NCBI GenBank assembly: GCA_949987565.1
Contig: OX465104.1
Location: forward strand, 7,946,805-8,010,804
Direction: 5' to 3'
From: Luidia sarsii
Taxonomy: Eukaryota > Echinodermata > Asteroidea > Paxillosida > Luidiidae
Length of the DNA stretch: 64,000 nt
Below are positions 45,901 to 57,900 of this stretch, piece by piece (the first letter of the stretch is position 1; every line of letters starts with the position of its first letter). A program made the translations under genes and the position numbers. The notes under the pieces were generated by a model that was not told where the DNA came from, did no database searches, and saw only the letters and a list, made by a program, of their open reading frames with translations.

Positions 45901-48900
45901 TAGGACTTCCCACGTCATTATCATAAGACTGCATTATTTGCAAATTCTTCAGCCGAATCTGTGGCTGCCTGGTACAATGCAAATTGCGTGTTTAGCACTG
46001 ACACACACGCCAAGAAAATAGTGATGATACAGGTAAGCAGGGGGATGCATCCATTGGCCTCATTCTGACTATCTATAACAGTCCACCCCGCACAGGAGGC
46101 TTAGCGCTAACTGCTGTGCTGTCAATCTTCAAACCCCTTGATCCCATACACAAACAGAGAGGACAAAAACCGTTGAAGAAGTTCAATGAAGAGAGAGTTT
46201 CTCTAGAGGGGTGATATTAGGCCATGTGGACTGAATTTACATGCACATGTACATGTATGTGTCATTTCTGGCGTAGTACTACATACTACCGTATGAGGCT
46301 ACATTTACAATAGCATGTACCTTAAGCACAGTCTTTGAGTCAGAACATGTAACAGTTCAACAAGCCCTCAAGACTTCAGATGGGCGTACATGTACATGCA
46401 AGTGTACTGTAAGTGTAAATCTTACTCCAGTTTTCGGGTCACTCATAAATCATGGCTGGAGCCTGGAGTGACCCATGGCGATCATAGGGTGTGACAGAAC
46501 ACCTGTAGCTACACATGTATGTACGGTACATGCACATGCATGTGTGTAAGTCTCTGCCTTTGAGAAAGGTCCTGCTAGGATCGAAACGTCAGGCCCACTA
46601 AATTTTGAGATTTGCATTTTGGTAATTTTAGTCAGTAAGCAGTTTGCAACATTTGTGTATATCACAAGTAGTAAGTACATGTACGTGTAGATGTACATGT
46701 AAATGTACGGTACGTGCTTGTTCACAACCCTTGTCCTCTGTTAGTCATCAAAATGACGATAAATCACCAAATTTTGCAGCCGGGCAGGAAGTACAGCGTG
46801 TACCGGTACTACAGTGTACTTTAACATCACCCATGGGCAGATGTCACAATATTTTCTCAACATTGATGGAATGATCCAAATGACAGACTCAAAAAGTACA
46901 ACAAGTTAGCACCCTTGATCTAAGAGGGGACCTTAAACTCACAAAGAATTTAGTCATATGTACCGGTACATGTACATGTACAATGTACAGTACATGTACA
47001 CAATGTACATGTACATACCGGTATACGTGCACAGTACATACCGGTATCGGTATACACAATGTTCACTGTATATGTATACATACATATCATATACATGTGC
47101 ATCGTGTGCATTTATCATCAGCATTTTCACAAACTGCCGAATGCATCCATGCAGCACAAAAGATGTACCCGGTATTCATTGTTCATGTGCTGTTCATGTG
47201 TACACTGAACATGATGAACATTTATGTACACGCCGGTATACCCTGGTACATGTACCGTACTGTGTGATCGACCTACATGTACATGTACCGGTATTAAGTA
47301 CATGTGCATGTGCATGCACCGTACATGACTGTACAGTTTCAGCTTACATGTTGTACATGTATGGTACATGTACAGTACATGCAAGTATGGTGCATGCATT
47401 TATGTCAATGCAATAAATGGACATGTACATGTTATTACTAATGTATACATGTTTACATGTACATGTACATGTTCATTGCCCTCTACAGTATGAGTTCACT
47501 TGTACATGTACATGTACATGTACGGTACACATGTAAAGTACATGTATGTCCACAGTGGTCACTTGTGCCCTTGTCAGTCACCGGTAAACGCAGAGGCAAT
47601 TAGTCCTGAACAACTTAACAAGACACCGGTCAGTCTTAAGCCCTCACAGTATCCCCTTGGAGGGTGGCCTTCAGAATGAGAAGGTTGAGAAGGAGAATCT
47701 GATTAAAGGAGGGGCCAGAGAGAAACCCAGCAAGACTTCCATGCAGGACTTCCCCCTAAGCCCCCGTAAAGCTTGGCCAAATCAGAGCTGAATGGGGTTG
47801 AACCCAACTGAGGTGATTACATTACATCCCACACGGCCCTCAGTGGAGGAAAACCCATTGTGTTCTAAAATGAAATTTCCAGTGCCTCAGTATTATTTCA
47901 TATTCCAACAAACAAGGGAAAGGAAGACTGACTGAAATTTTTGAGCAAGAGACCTGTGGTTGAATGTGACGTTTGTCCTTCGCAGGCGTACATATAGCTA
48001 CAGCAGTGTGGCAATTACACAAAATGGATGCAAAGTTTTTTAAACTATAGTTTCAAACGAAGGAAGGGAGATTGACTTGGAAGTTTTTGAAAACTGTTGA
48101 ATTTCTTAGTACTCTGTGTTGATATACATGTACTGGTATGGTACCAGCCTGTTTAAAACATGCATGGAAATTGGTTGAAATGACAACACAATTTTTTGGT
48201 TTTTTTCACGTACATGTACATGTACATGTAGCTGTACGACGCAGACACTGATCGTTTAGGAAATTTGGATAAATCTAATTTGCTGCTGCAGTGTGCTTTA
48301 AAGTTTGTCACTTATCATCGACTCCTTCCCCTCCATCTCATTACCGGTGATTTGCTACACACATTATACCTGCACTTACAGACTGATAACATCCTTCCTC
48401 TCGACAAGGATAGCACCACACTGTACATACATGTACTACATGTATGCACATGAGGCTCCTTCGTCGCCAGGACAAGGTGCCCAGGACAGTCTTCAGGACA
48501 GGGGCAAGGACAAGGTGTAGTGGGAGATGCTTGGGATGAGATGGGGGAGTGTCTGGTGTCATGGCTGACTGCTGCAAATGAATGGCTTCCTTCCTCTCAG
48601 CCAAGGAGAACCAAGTCTCTTATTTCTCAAGTGCTTTGATGGTGCACAAGGACACCTCCCTAATTCCCCGTTTCGGCCCCCTTCCCCTTCCGCCCCGCAA
48701 AGAAATGGTATTTAGAGGTAATGCAATGCGGCTCAAGTCATATTACATGTATATGACCCAGGTTGACATAGCCCAATCGACTCCAGCCCAACCCTGACAC
48801 AACGCAGTGCAACACAACATAACTTATGTAACAAGCCCACACAATTTGACACATTGCTACCCAACCCAACCTTACCTATTCCAGCTCTGCCCAAACCAAC

Positions 48901-51900
48901 CCAGCCATACCCCAGTCCAACCCAACCCATCCCCAACACAGATGAACCCAGCCAAACCCAGCAGACCCTAACCTACATGTAATCCAGCCCAATCCAACCA
49001 AACGAAAATGAGTCAATCAAACCCAACACAACCCATCAAGGCCAACTGAAACCAAGTACCAACCCAACAAAAGACAAGACAACCCAACAAAAGACAAGAC
49101 AACCCAAGAAAAGACAAGACAACCTAACCCAGTCAAACCCACTGTTCCCATCCAAGCCCAGTCCAACCCAGTCCAACCCAACCCAACCCAGTTCAACCCA
49201 GTCCAACCCAACCTAACCCAACCCAACCCAACCCAACCAGACCTAAACCAACCCAACCCATCCAAGCCTAACCAAGCCCATCCAGAACACAGTCAAACAC
49301 TTTGATTTTACCACAACTTCACAGAGTGAAGTTGGGCCTTTTTCATGGTGACTCCATCTGCATAAAGATGAATCCACCATGACCAAAATTTTCACAGCGG
49401 AAATGGACTTTATCTTTTGTTAAGACCCACAGATTTCATGGCATATCACCCCCCGAAAGCCCTTGTGCTATGTGCATGGAAGATAATCAGGAAAACCTTT
49501 AATAGATGAATTATTCCAACGGCTTTTTTTTTTAAACAAGAGCAAACCTTAAAACAAAAACTGTTGCAAACTGCTCACTGACTAATGACCTACAATACAT
49601 AAATCTCAGAAGTTAGAGGTCCTGATGTTTCGATCCTAATGTACATGTAGCAGGACCTTTCTCAAAGGCAAACCTTCTTAACCTTCTATAAAAAAAATGT
49701 TCAGACTGTTTGCATTAGAGAGATGTTTTCCTTTCTTATTTTCATCATTTTAGCGAGTGTACGACGATTCAGAAGAAACAGACTCCAAACCAGATTCGGC
49801 CAACGTCAAGAAAGATGATCAGGTACCAGACTCTGCATTCATTTATTCATGCCATAAGGTCAGGCACCAGACTCCGCCTGTCAAATCATGAGTGTCACTA
49901 CCGGGGCTTTTTACCCCAAATCCAGGCTTAGGCTCTGGCTCCTGCTGATCATCTCTAACCTTCGGCTCCAGTTTTCATGCCTTTAACTTTATGTAAAAAG
50001 GACAATGTCTTCAAGCTGAGATCTTTTTTCTATCAAGCATGTATGATAAACAAAGGGGCTGATAATACACCTACAAGATTCTGCAATGAACGGAAACAAC
50101 AATGAATAACCATGGAAATGGGAATAGGAAACACTAGCACTACTCGATACAAACTTAGTTATAGACCAAAAAAAACCACCTGGCACCAAAATTGGTCATT
50201 CCAGAATAAAAAGTGCCTGGTTACATTTAAAATTGCTGAAAGACATGGAGACAAAGCCGGAGCCTGAGTCTACTGTACAAGTGTACGTCTAAGCGAGGAT
50301 TTGGAAAAGGGCCCAAGAATCAGTTGGAATCTTATTCCACGGAGATTTTCCCGGGCAATGTGAGTCACGTCAGAGTCACAATTGGCCGATGAAGTGCACA
50401 TGTATATATATCCACAGCAGTGTGACAACCAGAAACATCCAAACCAATTCTTGCCTGTGGCCGCTAAAATGCAGCCCAGGCATTACATTACATGCACATT
50501 ACCTCTGGCTACTTGTCAGTAGTCACAGGGTCAGGTACCAGACTTTTGTCTGGCTACTTGTCAGTAGTAGCAGAGTCAGGTACCAGACTTTTGTCTGGCT
50601 ACATATACTTGTCAGTAGTCGCAGGGTCAGTTACCAGACTTTTGTCTGGCTACTGTCTGTAGTCACAGGGTCAGGTACCAGACTTTTGTCTGGCTACTTG
50701 TCAGTAGTCACAGGGTCAGGTACCAGACTTTTGTCTGGCTACTTGTCAGTAGTCACAGGGTCAGGTACTAGACCTTTGTCTGGCTACTTGTCAGTAGTCA
50801 CAAGGTTAGGCATCAGACTTTTGTCTGACAACATTATCACTTTGTCAGCCACCATACTGTTTCTGTCCACTGTTTACGTCAGTTGAAAGCCTTTTATCTG
50901 TCCACATTGCGTGTCTGTGGAAGGGCAAATCATGTGTGCAAGTCTCAGGAAATTGAAAAGAAAATTGTCTTTTAAAGTAGACACATCTCCGAATCTAGAC
51001 TGACAAGCAAGGGGCCCTTGTGTTTGAACCTTGAACCTTCAGAGCCCTCCTGAAACCTGGAGGACAACATCAGGGCCAACCAGAGAAGGCATAGGATTTT
51101 ACCAATGCCCAATCTAGGTCAAAAGCTACAGTAGACCTTGATAAGGAACAGATTGCTATTGTTTTTAAATGGGCCACATCGGCTAGACTACGAATTGGAT
51201 GCCAGACACTAGAGAAAAATCTTTGCCTTGGAGTTATTTTACCAAATCATCCATTCACTGTCAGACTGTACATGTTCTGGTACTTTGTACTTTATCAGGG
51301 CTGTTAATTTTAGTCTCTTTTTTTCTTCGCATCTCCCCCACCACCAAGGCCAAGACGAGAGAGCAGAGGGAAGCCGAGGTCATCCCAAGGGTCATCAAAG
51401 CCCTGACGCTGGGCATCAACGTCCTGGACACGGCCTTTGAGCAGTTGGACGCGAACGTGGGGAACTCTGACTCCGATGACGAGGATGCCACCTACAGAGC
51501 CGTGGTGGAACCCATCCTAGAGCCCAAGGTAACCCTCCCTCCCTCCTCCTCCCCCTCCCCCCATGGCAGTTGCCTCTCAGTTCTCCACAACCCATGGGTG
51601 TTTTGGAGGAATCATTCCTCTTTTTTTGATTAAATAAGACTGGGTGGAACAATATAGGACGGCTTGCGGTGACACCATGTATAAGGTCTCTTAAAGAAGA
51701 GGCGTGGTTCTGAAAAGAATCTGAGTTATAACTCTTTTTTGGTAAAAATGTATCACTTTTTACAACAGATTCCGATTCTTGGCTTTGAAATACACATGTA
51801 TTCCTATGTAGTTTACTCTGTGATTCCTCTTTTTTTAGCAGAAGTATTCCTAATTTCCTTTAACATAGGTTGGCAGCTATGATAACCTCCCATTGCCATT

Positions 51901-54900
51901 GATTTTGATTCACAATTTAAAACTAGAGAGTGAATTGTGTCTTTTTCTTTACTACTGTGAGAGAAGACAAGAAGCATCAACGGCTATTCTGTGTTTAAGC
52001 ATTTTGATTACTTCAAAAGTCTAACTTCACAAAATGTACATGTGTTAGTATTGTCACAGTGAAATTAAAACATTTTAGAGAGAATCACGCTTTTTCATGC
52101 CAGTTTGAACACCTCTAAATAGCCTACCCCGAAATCCTAACCTCCCAGATCCTGTTCCCCGGAAATCCCTCACCCTACCCCTCTCCACCGTAGTACCCCT
52201 TCAAATGGTAACCAACCTGAACCCTGCCCCGTTGCACTTAATTAGACCAGGAAGCCCCAATCTCCGGGAAAAAAACCCCGGCCCAGCCCATCCCCCAACA
52301 GCTGTCCCCATCCTCCGCATCCCACACAAAGATACAGTCTACTTCCGATCAGGGGCGGATTTCACAAAGCCTTACAATGCATCGTAACTCAACTTACGAT
52401 GGACAACCCATCGTAAGTTGCCATAGGCCGTATGGTTTCTGTGCAGTGCTCATCAACTTGCGATTGATCGTAAGTTACGACGAGTTTGGGGAAATCCATC
52501 CCTGATCAGGTTGTTTGTTCAAGTTCGGTGTAGCACTAGAACATTTTGATGTTATTATTTATTGAGACGATTTAGGTAAATGTGAGAAGAAGGTTGAACA
52601 CTATGAGTTGCCCCACGGGCAACTCCAACATGACAACAGGCGTAGACGTAGATCTTTTCTGCTGCATGGATGAATTCGCCCATTTGTGAAACTGCTTTGA
52701 ACAGTTTCAGCCAGGATTTGAAAAGATCTCCAATTTGTACTGAAACCACCGAGCCTTCAGATGTCCTATTTAGGATACTGATGAGCTGATGCAAATGGCA
52801 GTTACCGGTAGGCCTAGGTTGAAGGGCAAAGTTGTCAACTGCACTTCTTTCACGGAACTCTTGTGCTGATCTTAATTAAAAATTGGGGACTTCAGTGGAG
52901 CAGTTGCACTAAATCGTTAGCCGGGACAATCGAAGGTACCGGTAAACATGTACATGCACGTACCCCGGTACATGTACATGTACCCGGTACAAGGTACGTG
53001 CTTGTACACATGTACATGTGCATGTACATGTACATGCACTTGCACATTTACATGTACATTTAACGGCAATTTACACGTAGCTTTGACCTGAAAATGGTTG
53101 TCAACAATTGGACCAGGCTATCCCAAAGACACCCTGACACCCTTGATGCATCCTGTTATGATGTCCATCCCAAACTGAACCGCCCCCCACTGCCCTTCCC
53201 CGTGCAACCCCAAGAGTCCAGACGCCCCCTCCGAAAAAAATTCCCAGCCCCTCTGGGACCGAGGGACAAGACTAGACAGGATTTTCTCTAATTTCTGCCG
53301 TGTCTGTGCCAAGAAAAAACAAAATCATATTTTGCTGAAGAGCCCTTCCGCTTTCCAATGTACGTCACCAGTTTAGACAACCCTCCCCCTCCTCCCCCAA
53401 ATACTGTCCCCCGTTGGTGCCCATAAAAAAAAAAAACCCACCCCCATTCCCCCTTTCTTGGCTAAACTCGCTGTCAAAGTCAACCGTCACTTCCTGCCCG
53501 GGCTAGGTCACGCTCGCTAATCCTAGGAGAGCGCGATTACCCGTACTTCGAACGCAGTGCAGAGTGAATTCATCAGGAGATGAAACAAAGATACCCCAAT
53601 GGGCATCTTGCCCAACTTGATATAATTATATATTAAGCTACCGTATACTGCTATGGAAAAGGCCCAGTGAAGTTTCTTCTTGATTACTTGAATCGTTGCG
53701 ACCTCTTCCAACCTCTGCCCTGTAAGTGACCAGCAGTCAATTTCACCGAACTCATCATAGTTTACGATCAATCTGAAGACAATGAGCGATGCACAGAAGC
53801 CATACGGCCTGTCACAACTTTCGATGGGCTACCAGTCGTAAGTTGAGTGACGATGCATCATAAGGCTTTGTGCAGTGCACCTCAGGCAACGTTTACCGTG
53901 TCGATTAGCCCAGTGGAAATGGGCGACTTGCCAAAATGGAACTCGGCTTGTAGAGTGCCATGAGCCTGTAAAGTGCAGCGACAACACACATGCGTTGTAC
54001 ATGTACCAGTACATACCGTACATGTAATCATGTTCTTTGCAGTGTTAGCACCATGATTAAACTCCTCCTTGATGGCAGCCGGAATTGGTTTTATCTCATG
54101 GACTATTGTGACCTCAAAGGTCGTGCACAGCTCCCTCGTGAGCTCTTATATTGCCAGCTCAGTTACTTTAGCCACTGGCTGGGTTGAATTCAAACGTCTG
54201 AATGGGAATGGCTGTAAGTTTTACCCATTTGAAAATAAACTATAGTCTTAGTAGTTCTTCCCACTTTTTGAGTCCAGTGGAAATGCAGCTTTAGACTGTG
54301 TCAATATAGGAAGGTTTGCGGTGAACACCATGTATCAGGTCTCTTAAAGGAAGAGGTATGGTTCTGAAAAGAACCTGAGGGTAACTCTCTGAAAAGAACC
54401 TGAGGGTAACTCGAGGGTAACTCAGAACCATACCTCTTCCTTTAAGAGACTTGATACATGGTGTTCACCGCAAACCTTCCTATATTGATTCACCCACCAT
54501 GCAAAGCCTTAAGTCTCATTTAAGTCTCATTTAGACTGTGTATTGCTTCCCTTTTGGAAACTTCCCCCAACCCAATATGCTGTCCCTTTTTGGGCAAGGG
54601 GTTAAACAAACAAGACTCCTACCCCCTCTGGGGGCTGAAGATTGGCAGTGACCCTCACCCAGCCTGAAGGCTAATGGGGGGGGGTGTTGGTTTCCTGGTT
54701 GTCCTTCCTGTTTTGAGGGACATCATTGCATCCCAAAGACTCTTATCTAGACTCTATCTACTGTCTACTGTCTACTGTTGGTATGGTTTTCTAAGGTGAA
54801 TGATCAAGGATGGATTCCGCAGGAAACCATCACTAGTAGAAGGCAAAATTAATCATGCCCTTTTCTTTGCTAATATTGATCTAGAGCGCATAACAAAAAG

Positions 54901-57900
54901 TCAACCACTACGGGATTATATTAATGTCCAGTATCTGAAATACATAGCTCATATATGTCGTAGGGAAAATACAAATTTGACCAAGCTTAGTTTATTTTTT
55001 ATCCCTAGAGTCCCATACTATCGAGATCCCTGGATAGGTATCTCAGGACTACTGGGTGATCTTTCTATTGAGCAGATTAAAAGAGAAACACAGTCAAAGA
55101 CTGGTTTCACCAGGCTCCTACCTAGGAGTCCTGACTCATAAAGCCTAAAGCTTCAAAATGAGGACCTAAACTGTATTGGGCTGTTCCCACTGTCCATCTC
55201 AGCTCGATGTAGAAATGCACTGCCTGTGAGCTTTGGAAAGCTAACAGAAAGTATGGATCTCAAAGTGTGTGCTGTAAGTACGTGTACTGCACATGCCCAT
55301 GTGTTCTGATGATTCAGACTACCAGGGCAAGTCTGTCACTTTGTATGTGCAGAAGTGTATGGTTTGTGGACGCACCATGTGGATTGTCTCTTTCATGAAG
55401 AGGTGTGATTCACAAATAAACTGGTGAGTGAAGACTCCATGGTTGAAGACTCCGGTCGTGAGTGAAGACTCCAGTACACAGACGTGTACTCACACGCGAT
55501 GTCTTACTGTATTTGACTATCCACTTCAGAGTTTTCGCCCAGAACCCTTGGTCAAAAGACAAATTCCATGCCAGTATGACACTAAATTTCAGGTATAAGA
55601 AATGAAAATGACGGCCAAGCCTCAGCCGAGACCTTTGTTTCGTGAAAGGGCCACAGCTAGGACATGCAAGTGGCAATGGCAGCTTCTACATGTATCTATC
55701 AGCAGCGTTCTCTTGCTTCAGTTGTCTGATGGGATATACATGCACCAGATGGGCTCAGTGCTGTCTCCCATGGCAACTGCCACAAGAGCTCAGTCAACTG
55801 GTGCATGTAAATAGTCAATTACAGGCTATCCATGATGGAGGTAGCAAGGCAAGGCATGGTTTTGCAGTGACACCATTTGCGAATTTCTCTTTTGTGAGTA
55901 TGCGTTGTTCTGATGAAGAGAACTCTACTTTGTAGGAACGATGAAAGAGCCACCATACTGTGACACAGAAAAGCAGTAACGCAAATGCCAACATAGTTTA
56001 CTGGGAAGTGACGTCCTCCCCCCACCCTTCTCCTCCCTTCCATCCCTTTCCTTTCCCCCTACTCAGTCCAGAGTGAACATTTGTCTCAAACGATCAGTAA
56101 ATGATCAACGCGGAAGTCGAGCAAAACACTGACGCCACCTGTTTTTGGTTTTGTTTTTTTCTACTCCTTCCTCTTCTGTTCTCACCCCCTCTCTGTCTCT
56201 CTCTGTCTCCCTCTCTCCCCTCTCTCTCCCTCTCTTTCTCTCTTTCTCCCCCATCCCTCTCTCTTTCTCTCCCTCTCTCTATCTCCCTGCCCCCTCTTCC
56301 TGTCCCCTTTCCCTGCCCCCTCTCTCTCCATGTCTCTCTCTCTTTCTCTCCCTCTCTCTCTCCCTGCCCCCCTCTCTCTCTCCCTGCCTCTCTCTCTCTC
56401 CCTGCCCCTCTCTCTCTCCCTGCCCCCTCTCTCTCCCTACCCCCTCTCTCTTTCTTCCCCTCTCTCTCCCTGTCTATCTCCTTGCCCCTCTCTCTCTCCC
56501 TGTCCCTTTGTCTTTCTTTCACTCTCTCTCCCTTTCTTCCTCTCTTCCTGTCCCTCTCTCCTTCTCACTCTCCTTCTCTCTCCCTCTCTCTCCCTGTCCC
56601 CGCCCCCTCGCTCTTCATGTCTCTCTCTTGGCATCCCACCCTACATGGCATGTTGCCACTTGCAGGATTTGTATGCACATCGCTCCCTGCCTTTCATCAT
56701 AGGCAGTCCAGCCTTCATGCAGGATGACAGTGTCGGAGTGGCCGAGATCACCGAGGAAGGTAACCAAAGATCGGTTTTTCTCCCCCTCTCTCTCTTCAGA
56801 ACGATAAACGAGAAAAGTATCACTTAGTATGAAAGTATGCATTAATGAACATATTTGATGCCAAATCAGGTTTTTCATTTTTGGGGGTCTTCAGTTGACC
56901 TTTGAAATAGAGATTGTTTGTACATTCATGTTGTCACCTCTAGCAATTCTTGACTTCCCACCTCCACTTTGAATAGCTTGAAATCTCAAGGATCAAGAAT
57001 GTAAACAAAAAAAATGTTATCAAGCAATAAACTGCTCACTGACATAAAAAGCAAATCTTAAAAGTGCCTTTGGCTTTGTGCTTGGATCCTAGCAGGACTT
57101 ATCTCGCTTTCTTTGCCTTTGAGAAAGGTCCTGCAAGGATCGAAACTTCAGACCCGAGCTACGGTACATTCATCTGATATAACTTAACTACTGTATGTTC
57201 TTGGCATTAACTTTACATTAAAATCCCATGGAATTTGCTATCTGTTTCACTCTTGGAACGTTGTGGAGATTAGCCAGTATGTCATTGATATACTGTAGAT
57301 TCTGCAAAGACGCCACAGTGTATGTTGTGCAGTGTACAGTGTGTAGTTTAGTTCAGAAATTGCATGTTTGCAAAATCTCTGTAGTGAGTTTGCGATGTTG
57401 TCACAGGAAATGGGTTATTTAGCTGTAGGCCCTTGTGTTCTCTTGAAAGCACGCTGCACTTTAGAATTCTCACGGCATGTCAAACAAAATAGAGCTCTCA
57501 GTAGCTTGGGATGAAATGGGCCCCTTTACAAAACCTGGATCAGGCTTGGGGCTCATGCTTAGATTGGGCCCAATTTCATAGAGCCGCTTAAGCGTCAAAA
57601 TGTGCTTAAGCGCAAAAAACTCATGAGCCACAGGATCCCCTTGCCAACCCAAACTTCACTTTTGTTCCACGCTAAGTAAAGAAGAGTGGAATACAAGTCA
57701 AAAGCAATGGACATCACATCGCAGTGCAGTTTGTAATCCTGCTTACACGAGGAAGACTTTTTCTGCTTAGCAGATTTTCACGCTTAAGCGGCTCTATGAA
57801 ATTGGGCCTGGTTGTTTGGGCCATGTGCTCGCACTTTTCTCGCACTCTTTGCCTTTGAGAAAGGTCCTGCAAGGATCAAAATCGCTGAAACTGCGGACAG

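Larger units (their letters stand above)
41885..49753. other. WASHC2: WASHC2 intron 3
   Basis: 7.9 kb without recognised exons on either strand. It holds piggyBac-like copies, foldback elements, a 19-base tandem repeat, an ACATGTAC-rich region (46200-47560) and a CCAAC array (48770-49290). Confidence 0.7.
51529..56665. other. WASHC2: WASHC2 intron 5
   Basis: 5.1 kb with no further exon. Besides the elements listed it has ACATGT-rich DNA at 52930-53060 and the pyrimidine tract before exon 6. Confidence 0.7.

Noticed and set aside
56094..56827. Ser/Leu/Pro-rich and Arg/Glu-rich open frames of 140-208 codons
   Set aside because: They arise from the TCTCTCCCTG tract. Only 56666-56759 is coding, in WASHC2 phase.
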